Shown here: one piece after another, positions 32,876-40,633 of the stretch
How positions within the stretch are numbered: the first letter of the stretch is position 1
Layout of the letters: the number at the start of each line of letters is the position of its first letter
Origin: Sphingomonas echinoides
GTDB lineage: Bacteria; Pseudomonadota; Alphaproteobacteria; Sphingomonadales; Sphingomonadaceae
DNA: 64,000 nucleotides
Direction: 5' to 3'
Assembly (NCBI RefSeq): GCF_029623395.1
Contig: NZ_JAPYKK010000011.1
Coordinates: 1-64,000, forward strand
Position numbers and translations under genes: made by a program
Notes under the pieces: generated by a model
Seen by the model: only the letters and a program-made list of their open reading frames with translations
Told to the model about the DNA's origin: nothing
Database searches by the model: none

Positions 32876-33277
32876 ATGACCGTCGACCAGATGCGCGTAA
32901 TCATCGGCGCCGGATCCGATGTCAGCGACGCCGATGTCATTATTCGGTACGGAGCTTTCGATGCCGCGCAGGCCGATCGTGGTCTGGCGATCGAAGAGGT
33001 CCGCGCCCAAGTCCGGCTCGAGCGGACCGACGCCTCCGAGGATAGCTACCTCAACCTGTTGATCCTGGCGGCGGCGCGCGCGGTGCGCAACGAGTTGAAG
33101 CGCCCCGTCGATCTCACACTGGACGACCCCGACAACGACGTCATCAAGGTCGCAATGCTGCTGCTCATCGGTCACTGGTTCGACAAGCGCGAACCGGTCG
33201 CCGTCGGCTCGCAAAGCTCGGAGCTTCCGTTCACCGTCACGTTCCTGCTGGACCCGATCCGAAAGTGGGTGTGCTGA
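32876..33277 (+). CDS. Head-tail connector protein (gp6-like)
   Basis: 133 residues, helical: MTVDQMRVIIGAGSDVSDAD, LLILAAARAVRNELKRPVDL, VIKVAMLLLIGHWFDKRE, then a C-terminal LPFTVTFLLDPIRKW. This is the DNA-packaging/connector pattern of HK97 gp6-like adaptor rings bound to the portal. Ends in a TGATG junction. Confidence 0.83.
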   Translation: MTVDQMRVIIGAGSDVSDADVIIRYGAFDAAQADRGLAIEEVRAQVRLERTDASEDSYLNLLILAAARAVRNELKRPVDLTLDDPDNDVIKVAMLLLIGHWFDKREPVAVGSQSSELPFTVTFLLDPIRKWVC

Positions 33278-33627
33278 TGGCCACGCTCGGGCTGGCCAGC
33301 CGCCTCAAGCACAAGGTGACGATCCAGGAACCCAACGTGGTCGACAACGGGAAAGGTGGTCGCAAACCACCGGCAGGTGAGGCCGCCTGGCGCGACGTTG
33401 CGGTCAACGTTCCGGCCGAGGTATATCCGCTGCGCGGCGGCGAGGCGCTCAGCCTTGGCGTCGAGCGCGCGACGCAGATCTACCGCGTCACGATCCGCAA
33501 GCGGTTGGCACTGACGCCCAAGCATCGGTTAGTGTGGCAGGGCATCGCGCTGAATATCAAGACCGCCCCGCCTTGCACCGACGGTCAGTCGAACGTGATG
33601 ACCTGCGAGAGCGGAGCGCTCGGCTGA
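33277..33627 (+). CDS. Head-tail adaptor/stopper protein
   Basis: 116 residues. Beta-barrel pattern of the SPP1 gp16/Phage_H_T_join family: RLKHKVTIQEPNVVDNGKGG, AAWRDVAVNVPAEVYPLRGG EAL, YRVTIRKRLALTPKHRLVW. The conserved W-x-x-V-(A)-x-V-(x)-A-E-(V) block is present. It closes the head after packaging. One-base overlaps on both sides. Confidence 0.82.
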   Translation: MATLGLASRLKHKVTIQEPNVVDNGKGGRKPPAGEAAWRDVAVNVPAEVYPLRGGEALSLGVERATQIYRVTIRKRLALTPKHRLVWQGIALNIKTAPPCTDGQSNVMTCESGALG

Positions 33628-34118
33628 TGGCACGCTCGAAGCTCCGCGGGATTGGCCGGTTCAGACGGCTGCTTCGACGCACGCCAGATGCGGTCCGCGG
33701 CGAGATCATCGTCGAACTGAACGTGACCGGGCGGCAGATCAAACAGGCAATTCAGGCAAAGGCACCGAGCAAGACCGGCGCGCTGCGCGCGGGGATCGAA
33801 AGCAAGGTGCTGCCGAAGTCCTTGCGGCTTCAGGTCGGATTGCTCGGCGGGCGGCGCGGCAAGCAGAACCTGTTCTACGGCCGCATTCAGGATCTCGGGC
33901 GGCGCGCGCAAACGGTGCAGGTACAGCGGCGGCGGTCGAACCCTACCGGCAAGGCGGGCAGCAGCCTGACCAAGCGCTACCCGATGAAGGTGAAGTTCAT
34001 GCGGGGAAAACGCTTCATCACCGGGCGCTTCCCAGAGCTTCGCAACACCCTGAACGCCAATCTGCGCGGCATCCTGACCCGGTCACTAGGTCGTATCGCG
34101 GGAGGGTCCGATGAGTAG
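33627..34118 (+). CDS. HK97-gp10-like tail completion/neck protein
   Basis: 163 residues, strongly basic. LRRTPDAVRGEIIVELNVTG RQIKQAIQAKAPSKTGALRA GIESKVL and LFYGRIQDLGRRAQ match the HK97 gp10/minor tail pattern (A-P-x-x-T-G-x-L-R-x-(G)-I and a (Y)-G-x-x-x-(E/D)-x-G). The C-terminus is Arg-rich. Ends overlapping the next gene by 8 nt. Confidence 0.78.
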   Translation: MARSKLRGIGRFRRLLRRTPDAVRGEIIVELNVTGRQIKQAIQAKAPSKTGALRAGIESKVLPKSLRLQVGLLGGRRGKQNLFYGRIQDLGRRAQTVQVQRRRSNPTGKAGSSLTKRYPMKVKFMRGKRFITGRFPELRNTLNANLRGILTRSLGRIAGGSDE

Positions 34119-34500
34119 TGCAAAGGCAATGGTCGAAGCCGCAGCGTTCCTGGCGCTGAGCAACGCGATCACCGACGCCGGGGTCTATCAGGACGCGCCA
34201 GAGAACGCGCCGACCCCGCTGGTCATCATCGGTGACATGAAGAGTTCGCGCTTGCCGACCAAGGACGCAGACGCCGATCGCCGGGTGACGATCTCGATCG
34301 TGACGATCGTCGAGGCCGAGGAGCGCGCGCCACTGCTTACGCTGCAAGAGCAGATCGAAACCGCACTGGATGGCCAGAACCTCCAACAGGACGGCTGGCT
34401 TCTCGCCTTCGAGTTCGAGGACGATGACGCGGTGCTGAGCGAGGACGGCTCGACCTACAGCGGCATCACCAGTTTCACCGTGCTCGCGATCGCGCCGTAG
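34111..34500 (+). CDS. Tail terminator/completion protein (DUF3168/gp17-like)
   Basis: 129 residues. VEAAAFLALSNAITDAGVYQ DAPENAPTPLVIIGDM, VTISIVTIVEAEERAPLLTL QEQIETAL and SYSGIT-type end (STYSGITSFTVLAIAP) are the DUF3168 layout: short helix, P-Y-V-x-x-G, long helix and final strand. Tail-end closure before joining to the head. A 65-base gap follows before the tail-tube gene. Confidence 0.83.
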   Translation: MSSAKAMVEAAAFLALSNAITDAGVYQDAPENAPTPLVIIGDMKSSRLPTKDADADRRVTISIVTIVEAEERAPLLTLQEQIETALDGQNLQQDGWLLAFEFEDDDAVLSEDGSTYSGITSFTVLAIAP

Positions 34501-34565
34501 CACTCCCCCACTACCCGTAACCTACCCGCCGCGCCCCGCCCGCGCGCATTCACAGGAGAACCACC

Positions 34566-34991
34566 ATGGCGAAGAAACTCGGCAGTGATTACCGCCTGTT
34601 CGTCCAGTCCTCGACGGCTGGCACGTTCAACCAGCCCGCCGGTCAGGGCAATCTCAGCATCGATCGCGGCAAGGCGTTCTCGTCGAACGCGACGAAGGAC
34701 CAGGAAGGCGTCGACACCCAGTCGCCGGGCCTGCGCACGATCACGATCAAGCAGGACCTGACGCCGGATCTGCCGGACGCCAACGGCTACACCCGGATGG
34801 AAACGCTCGACAAATCGAACGCTGCCGAGGTTTACCAGATCCGCAAGAAGCCGTTCGCGACCGGCGACATCGTGTTCGAGTGCTCGATGTACACCTCGAT
34901 CGACAGCACCGGCCTCGACCAGGGCACGAGCGTCAAGTCGCCGCTGACGCTGCAGCCCGCATCGCAGCCGACCGTCGACGCGCTCTCGTAA
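34566..34991 (+). CDS. Major tail tube protein
   Basis: 141 residues, preceded by ACAGGAG at good spacing. GSDYRLFVQSSTAGTFNQPA GQGNLSIDRG, VDTQSPGLRTITIKQDLTPD and the C-terminal FECSMYTSIDSTGLDQG fit the tail-tube family (beta-sandwich with N-terminal G-x-x-(Y)-x-V). No sheath gene is nearby, so a flexible siphovirus tail is expected. Confidence 0.83.
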   Translation: MAKKLGSDYRLFVQSSTAGTFNQPAGQGNLSIDRGKAFSSNATKDQEGVDTQSPGLRTITIKQDLTPDLPDANGYTRMETLDKSNAAEVYQIRKKPFATGDIVFECSMYTSIDSTGLDQGTSVKSPLTLQPASQPTVDALS

Positions 34992-35027
34992 GCGCGCGCC
35001 TCCCGCCCTCGCATAAGGATCACACCG

Positions 35028-35306
35028 ATGATCAAGATCAACGGCACAGATTATCGAACCAGCAAGCCGACGGATCTAGATGCCCAGCTGATCGCGTCGA
35101 CCGGGCATGGTCAGCATGAGGTGCAAGCGCTGCTCAGCGCAGGCCCGTCGCTTGCCGCGCGCGCCCTCGCGCCTTTCCTCGGCAAGGATGTGCCTGCAAT
35201 GAACGAGCTCGCTTGCGACATCGCCGCGGACCCGGACGCCATCGGCGCAATCGCAAAGCTGTATGCGCTGCCGGCGGATACGGTCGAAGAGATCGTCGCG
35301 CAGTGA
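35028..35306 (+). CDS. Small tail assembly protein, 92 aa
   Basis: MIKINGTDYRTSKPTDLDAQ LIASTGHGQHEVQALLSAGP SLAARALAPFLG, helical after a beta hairpin. Located between the tail tube and the GTA-like chaperone; likely part of the tail-assembly chaperone set. It ends in a GTGA overlap. Confidence 0.62.
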   Translation: MIKINGTDYRTSKPTDLDAQLIASTGHGQHEVQALLSAGPSLAARALAPFLGKDVPAMNELACDIAADPDAIGAIAKLYALPADTVEEIVAQ

Positions 35307-35734
35307 GCGACCTCGTCACCGCAGGCTTCGCCAATGAGGATCGAGGCGAACTGGCCGTGATCCTCGACGGTACGACGATGGTCCTCCGCCCTACTTTCGA
35401 GGCCCTGTCCGAGATCGAACAGACGCTCGATCGCGGCTTGGTCGACCTTGCCCGCGATGCACTGGGGGCAAAGCTCAAGCTCGCGGACACCGCGCAGATC
35501 GTCACGGTCTGCGTCCGCGCATGGGGCAAGGAAACCGAAAACAAGGGCGCAGCCGGTGCCAACGCTCAGCGGATCGCTCGCCTCATCGTCGACAGCGAGG
35601 GCGGCCTCTACACTGTGTTGCAGACCGTCGCGAAGATGCTCTCGATCGCAGTAACCGGCGGATACAACTCCTCGGGGGAACTGAAGCCGTCGACGACGAT
35701 GACGACGACGGAGAAAGCCCCCGTCGACGGCTGA
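35303..35734 (+). CDS. GTA-family tail assembly protein (gene transfer agent-like)
   Basis: 143 residues from a GTG overlapping the preceding stop. ELAVILDGTTMVLRPTFEAL SEIEQTLDRGLVDLARDALG followed by AQIVTVCVRAWG is the conserved pattern of the gene-transfer-agent/tail-chaperone family (R-x-T-x-x-A-L-x-x-I-E). It joins the next gene with a TGATG overlap. Confidence 0.78.
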   Translation: MSDLVTAGFANEDRGELAVILDGTTMVLRPTFEALSEIEQTLDRGLVDLARDALGAKLKLADTAQIVTVCVRAWGKETENKGAAGANAQRIARLIVDSEGGLYTVLQTVAKMLSIAVTGGYNSSGELKPSTTMTTTEKAPVDG

Positions 35735-35853
35735 TGGGCACAGCCGACATCCTGTTGGGATGGCGGCCTGCCGTTTTCTGGCGAGCAACGCCGGTCGAGT
35801 TCTGGACCGCGATCAAGGCGTTTGAACGCGCCAATCCCCCGAGCCCGTCATAA
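35734..35853 (+). CDS. Very short tail chaperone-like protein, 39 aa
   Basis: MGTADILLGWRPAVFWRATP VEFWTAIKAFE; corresponds to the small 'phage tail assembly chaperone' seen directly before the tape measure in GTA-like clusters (G-W-x-P-x-x-F-W-x-A-T-P-x-E-(F/L)-x-x-A). Too short for common gene finders. One-base overlap with the previous gene. Confidence 0.68.
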   Translation: MGTADILLGWRPAVFWRATPVEFWTAIKAFERANPPSPS

Positions 35854-35865
35854 CAGGAGGCGTCC

Positions 35866-38800
35866 ATGGCTGATCAGACCGAACGCCTCCTGTTGCAGGT
35901 GGACGCCGCCACGGAATTGCTAAGGCGCTCGCTCGCTGATGGGGAAAAGCCGCTCGACCGGTTCGAAAAGCGTGCCGCCAAGATGGCGGAGAACGTCGAA
36001 GGCTCGATCGGCAGTATGGGCAAGCGCTTCGGCGCGTTCGCGGATCTGGCGCAGGATGCCGCTACGAAGGCCGAGCGGTCGTTCGAGGCGAGCTTCAGCA
36101 ACGTCCAGAAGCTGGCGGCGAAGGCTATCATCGCGCCAACCGTCACCGGCGGCCTCAATATCGGTGCCGCGGACGCGCGCGCGGCGGCTGCCGCTGCTCA
36201 GCAGCAGGCAATTGCCACGCGCTTGATCGCCGACGCCTCGGAACGCGCCGCTCAGGGTGAAGGTGTTCTGACCGAGCAGACCCGCCTCTACGTCCAAGCG
36301 GCGCGCGCCGCGGCACTCGAGTCAGAACGTCATGCGCAGGAACTGAACCGCGAAGCCGGTGCGCTCGAGCGTGTCGAGATCGAGCTTCAGCAGGCAGGCG
36401 CGGCCTCGCGTTTGTTCGGCGAAGGTCAGAAGAAGGTCTCGGCGCAGTCCGGCGCGCAGCGCGCAGCGATGGCGGGGTTGTCCTACCAAATTCAGGACAC
36501 TTTCACTCAGCTGAGCATGGGCGCAAACGCGTTTCAGGTGATCGCGATCCAGGGCGGTCAGGCGGCGGGTCAGTTCCAGAACGTCGAGGGCAAGGCTGGA
36601 TCCTTCGCGAAGTTCATGGTCGGACCATATGGGCTTGCCATCACCGGTGCGCTGCTCATCCTTGGGCCGTTGACCAAAGGCATGTTCGAGTTCGGCGACG
36701 CGACCGACGACGCGGTCGAAAAGCTGACCAAAGATGCGACGGAGACCGCAAATAGCGCCCGCGCGAAGGAGATCTTCGGCAAGACCCTTGAGGGTGTCAC
36801 CGCTGCTATCCACGAGCAGGAAGAAGCCCTTAGGAAGTCGGCCGACGCGGAGAAGTCAGCAGCACTCCGGGCATATGACAACGCTACAGCCCAGCGCCAG
36901 CACGCGCAGGACATTCGGAAGGCTACGGTCGCACTGCTTGAGCAGGCGATCGCGCAAGAGGGCATTGATCGCCAGCGTTCCGCCGCCCCCGGTCAGCGCG
37001 GCGAACTCGGCACGCTTGCGCTCGACCAGTCGAGCAATCGTGTCGCAGGACTCAGCGCGCAGTTGAGCAAGGCGAACGCCGCGTTGGCGGCGTCGAACCG
37101 CGACGTTAACGTTGCGAATGTCGACCTTCTGGCCGAACGTGCCGCGACCGCTATCGACCCGATCAAGTCCGTCACGAAACTCTATGATGACCGGATTCGC
37201 GCGCTTAAGAATCAGCAGCGGGAAGAGGCAAAGCTCGGGAAGCAGGTTGGCGATGCGGCCTATCAGCGGCTGAAACAGCTCGAGACGGAAAAGAAGGCGG
37301 CCATCGACGTTGCGCAGGCGCGTCAGCGAGCCAGCACCGTCAAGCCGAACAACAACCAGATCGGCCGCGAGGTCAGCGTTGCCGAAGCGACCAGCATCGT
37401 TGCCGGGATCGGTGGGCGCGTCACCAGCGGGCTGCGCTCGACCGAGCGGCAAGCCCGGCTGTATGCGGACAAGCTCGCCGGGCGGCACGCGGGACCGGTC
37501 GCGAAGCCCGGCACCAGCGACCACGAGCGCGGCCAGGCGGTCGACGTCGCCTATGGCCCAGGGATTAGCGTCTCATCCATCCGGCAGGCGTTCGCGAAGG
37601 AAGGCGTCGCAATCCGCCAGCTGATCGACGAGCGCGACCAGAAGGTGTTCCACGTTGCCTTCGGCAAGAAGGGCACGAGCCAGCAAACGGTCGACGATCG
37701 CGCCGAGCGCGCGCGGCAGAAGGTGCTCAGCGACGACATCTCCTATGGCCAGGAAGAGCAGGCTGCGCGGCAGCGGCTCACCGCGGCGACCCGCAAATCC
37801 GCGCAGACGGAGGAGCAGCGCGACGCCGAACTGGTCGCGAGCATCAATGCCGACGCCGACAGCCGCAAGCAGAAGATCGACCTCCAGCAGGAGAAGGGTC
37901 TGTCGAAGGCTCGCGCCGACAATCTGCGCTCGCTGAGCGAACAGACCAGGGTGCAGGATCTGCAGAACGCCGCGGCCGACCGCGCCATGCGCGTGATCGA
38001 GCGGCGGTACGACGTCGACCGGCAAAGCCTCGAATCGCGGGTCGCGCTGCTCCGCATCAGCGAGGACATGGCACCGACCGAGCGCGAGCGCGCGCGGATT
38101 GCCGAGCAGATCCTTGAGGCCGAGCAGACGCTGCGCCGCCAGGCGCTCGAGCGCGTCCGCGACACGTCCAAGGATCCGGAAGCGGTCATGTCGGCGCAGC
38201 GATCGCTCGGCGCGTTGCCGGCGTTGGAAGGCGCGGAGCGCGGGCAGCTCGCTCGGCAGAATGCCTCGCCGCTTGATGCGTACCGTGAGCGGCTCAAGTC
38301 CGCGACGAACGACACGAAACAGGCGCTGCAGGGCGTAACCGTCGACGCTTTGGGATCGCTGGAGAACAGCCTGGCTCAGTCGATCGGCAAGGTGATCAAA
38401 CTCAAGGGCGCATTCGGCGAGATGGCGTCGAGCATCGTTGCCGATCTCGCTCGCATTGCAATCCAGAAGGTCATTCTCGGGGCGCTTCCCGGCGTCGGCA
38501 AGTTCCTCGGTTTCTCCAACGGCGGGTCGCTGAACAGCATTCCCGGTCGCGCTGACGGCGGATCGCTCGGCGGACTGATCAGCGGGCCCGGCAACGGCCG
38601 CTCCGACAGCATCCTCGCGTTGCTGTCGGGACCGGGCGGCGGCGCGGTGCGCCTCTCGAACCGTGAGTTCATCATGAACGAGGGCGCGGTGAACCATTAC
38701 GGCGCGAACGCGATGGCAGCGATCAACGCGCGCCGCCTACCCCGCTTCGCTAACGGCGGATCGCTTGGCGGCTCGCCGTCCCTGCCCAGCCTTCGCGCGC

Positions 38801-39015
38801 CTCGCTTGCCAGCGGCAGCATACGGCGCCGGCGCAAACCGGCGAATGCAGCTCGATGGCAACATCACCGTCAGTCCAAGCCCAGAGTTCGACGCCAAGAT
38901 CGAAGGCGTCACGCTGCGCACCATCGGCGCAACCGCGGAGCCGATCATGGCCGGCGCGACCGCGCGCACGATGCGCAAACTGAACCGCGGCGATCTTCCG
39001 GGAGGGTTCGACTGA
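35866..39015 (+). CDS. Tail tape measure protein with internal M15-like peptidase domain
   Basis: 1049 residues, RBS AGGAGG. Long helical regions (LLLQVDAATELLRRSLADGE, KSADAEKSAALRAYDNATAQ), a short membrane-like stretch near residues 245-265 (MVGPYGLAITGALLILGPLT), and an embedded VanY/M15-type peptidase at about 498-605: TSGLRSTERQARLY, TSDHERGQAVDVA with H553 and D560, and VFHVAFG with H596, the zinc-binding set. The C-terminus has the Gly/Ser-rich GGSLNSIPGRADGGSLGG region common in tape measures. The length predicts a tail of roughly 150 nm at 1.5 A per residue. The peptidase probably thins peptidoglycan at infection. Confidence 0.88.
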   Translation: MADQTERLLLQVDAATELLRRSLADGEKPLDRFEKRAAKMAENVEGSIGSMGKRFGAFADLAQDAATKAERSFEASFSNVQKLAAKAIIAPTVTGGLNIGAADARAAAAAAQQQAIATRLIADASERAAQGEGVLTEQTRLYVQAARAAALESERHAQELNREAGALERVEIELQQAGAASRLFGEGQKKVSAQSGAQRAAMAGLSYQIQDTFTQLSMGANAFQVIAIQGGQAAGQFQNVEGKAGSFAKFMVGPYGLAITGALLILGPLTKGMFEFGDATDDAVEKLTKDATETANSARAKEIFGKTLEGVTAAIHEQEEALRKSADAEKSAALRAYDNATAQRQHAQDIRKATVALLEQAIAQEGIDRQRSAAPGQRGELGTLALDQSSNRVAGLSAQLSKANAALAASNRDVNVANVDLLAERAATAIDPIKSVTKLYDDRIRALKNQQREEAKLGKQVGDAAYQRLKQLETEKKAAIDVAQARQRASTVKPNNNQIGREVSVAEATSIVAGIGGRVTSGLRSTERQARLYADKLAGRHAGPVAKPGTSDHERGQAVDVAYGPGISVSSIRQAFAKEGVAIRQLIDERDQKVFHVAFGKKGTSQQTVDDRAERARQKVLSDDISYGQEEQAARQRLTAATRKSAQTEEQRDAELVASINADADSRKQKIDLQQEKGLSKARADNLRSLSEQTRVQDLQNAAADRAMRVIERRYDVDRQSLESRVALLRISEDMAPTERERARIAEQILEAEQTLRRQALERVRDTSKDPEAVMSAQRSLGALPALEGAERGQLARQNASPLDAYRERLKSATNDTKQALQGVTVDALGSLENSLAQSIGKVIKLKGAFGEMASSIVADLARIAIQKVILGALPGVGKFLGFSNGGSLNSIPGRADGGSLGGLISGPGNGRSDSILALLSGPGGGAVRLSNREFIMNEGAVNHYGANAMAAINARRLPRFANGGSLGGSPSLPSLRAPRLPAAAYGAGANRRMQLDGNITVSPSPEFDAKIEGVTLRTIGATAEPIMAGATARTMRKLNRGDLPGGFD

Positions 39016-39608
39016 TGATGATCAATATCCCGGCAGAACCCGTCGCCTCCGACATCGAGTGGACCATTGACCAACCCGGCCAGGTCAACCGAGGCGAGTT
39101 CACCGGCAGACGGCGCGTCACGCTGTTGGCGGCGGCGCCGAGGTGGTTCGCGAAGGTCACCCTGCCCCCGATCTCCGGTGAGAACCGGGTGCTCGACTGG
39201 CGCGCGTTCGTTGTCGACTGCGATGGCGTCGCGAACAGCTTCCGCGTCGTTGCCTGCGAGCGGGATCAGATCAGTGGAACGCTCGACGTCCGAGTGAAGG
39301 GCGCGAACCAAGGGGGGCACGCCCTCATCACCTCCGGATGGGGCGCCGCAGGGGAGAAGCTCAAGCGCGGCCAGTTCATCACCCTAGGCGACCAGCTGCT
39401 GATGCTGAACGCCGCGGTCGTGGCTGACGCCAACGGCAACGCCACGCTCTCGATCAAGCCGTACATCCGCGTCGTGCCAGCGGATCAGGCGTCGATCGAG
39501 GTCAAGCGCCCCTACGCCGTGATGGCGATGACCGATCCGAAGAACGGCTGGAAAGTCGGCATCGGCCAGAAATACGCCGTCTCGTTCGACTGCGAAGAGG
39601 CGTTCTGA
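39015..39608 (+). CDS. Distal tail/baseplate protein, 197 aa
   Basis: MMINIPAEPVASDIEWTIDQ PGQVNRGEFTGRRRVTLLAA APRW, later GAAGEKLKRGQFITLGDQLL and IRVVPADQASIEVKRPYAVM, a beta-rich pattern of distal tail proteins that attach to the hub. The ATG may be 39015 or 39018. It occupies the place of GTA gene 12 in the tape measure-12-13-14-15 order. Function by position and fold pattern. Confidence 0.68.
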   Translation: MMINIPAEPVASDIEWTIDQPGQVNRGEFTGRRRVTLLAAAPRWFAKVTLPPISGENRVLDWRAFVVDCDGVANSFRVVACERDQISGTLDVRVKGANQGGHALITSGWGAAGEKLKRGQFITLGDQLLMLNAAVVADANGNATLSIKPYIRVVPADQASIEVKRPYAVMAMTDPKNGWKVGIGQKYAVSFDCEEAF

Positions 39609-40195
39609 TGGACAGCCGCCCCGATGCCGCAGCGAACGCCGCGCTTTCCGCCAACGTCCGGAAGCCGGTGACGTTCTGCCTCCTCGACCTCGCTGACGGC
39701 CCGATCCGCGTCACCAACGCGCCATACAGCTATTCCTTCACCGGCACCGGCGACGAGGACCTCGACGGTTTCACCTTCACCGCGGTTGATCCGCGTATGG
39801 TGTCGGTCGGCGCGGTCAAGGCGCGCGAAGGCGGCACCGACACCCTGTCGCTGCAGCTGTCCGGCCTCGCCGGCGTCGACGACGAGCTGATGACCCAAAT
39901 CGGCAACCGTGCGAACTACGTCGGCCGCGACTGTCGCCTGTGGCGCGCGATGCTGGATCCGCAGCAGCTGACCCGCATCGGCGCGATCTGGTCGTTCTAC
40001 ACCGGCTATATGTCCGTGCCGAAGATCGTCGGCGACCGCACCAGCCAGACGATCAACCTCGACGTCGAATCCTACCTCGCCTTTTTCGGCCAGGCCTCGA
40101 ACCGAACCTATCTCGATCAGCAGAGCTACGACCCGGACGACCGGTCGGCCGAGCTTGCGATCGCGATCGCCAACGGCGCCAGCCGCAGAACCTGA
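39608..40195 (+). CDS. DUF2163-like baseplate hub protein (GTA gp13-like)
   Basis: 195 residues. KPVTFCLLDLADGPIRVTNA, SYSFTGTGDEDLDGFTFTA, VKAREGGTDTLSLQLSGLAG and CRLWRAMLDP with FYTGYMSVPKIVGD are the beta-rich units of this baseplate family. One-base overlap with the previous gene. Followed by the peptidase-like and hub genes, as in gene transfer agents. Confidence 0.72.
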   Translation: MDSRPDAAANAALSANVRKPVTFCLLDLADGPIRVTNAPYSYSFTGTGDEDLDGFTFTAVDPRMVSVGAVKAREGGTDTLSLQLSGLAGVDDELMTQIGNRANYVGRDCRLWRAMLDPQQLTRIGAIWSFYTGYMSVPKIVGDRTSQTINLDVESYLAFFGQASNRTYLDQQSYDPDDRSAELAIAIANGASRRT

Positions 40196-40207
40196 CGGGA
40201 GTCGCTC

Positions 40208-40630
40208 ATGTACCGTCTACCCGATTGGGAGACGCGGCTCGCCGCGTATCTCGAACCCCTTCGCACGCTCCCATTTTCGTGGGGCGCGCACGATTGCTGC
40301 CTGTTCTGCGCGGGAGCCGTCATTGCGATGACCGGCGTTGATCCAATGCCGGAATTTCGCGGTCGCTACACCACCTCGCGCGGCTCGGTTCGCGCCCTGC
40401 GCAGGATCGGTGCGGGCACGCTGGCGGCCACGCTGAACAGCAAGTTCGAAACCGTCGATCCGTCGCTCGCGCACCGCGGCGACATCATCATGTCCGGCGG
40501 CCTCCTCGGGATCTGCCTGGGCCAGTTTATGGTGGCTGTCGGCGCCGAGGGTGACCGCGAAGGGTTGGTCCGGATTGATCGTGCGCAGTGGAGCACGCCG
40601 CGCGCCTGGCACGTTCGGTTCGGGCTGTAA
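40208..40630 (+). CDS. NlpC/P60-like (DUF6950) tail peptidase
   Basis: 140 residues. LPFSWGAHDCCLFCAGAVIA MTGVDPM has the nucleophile Cys pattern W-G-x-x-D-C-x-x-F of the family, and AHRGDIIMSGG (His/Asp region) and GICLGQF follow. In GTA and related phages this tail-tip peptidase opens the cell wall. Only three bases separate it from the hub gene. Confidence 0.78.
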   Translation: MYRLPDWETRLAAYLEPLRTLPFSWGAHDCCLFCAGAVIAMTGVDPMPEFRGRYTTSRGSVRALRRIGAGTLAATLNSKFETVDPSLAHRGDIIMSGGLLGICLGQFMVAVGAEGDREGLVRIDRAQWSTPRAWHVRFGL

Positions 40631-40633
40631 CGG

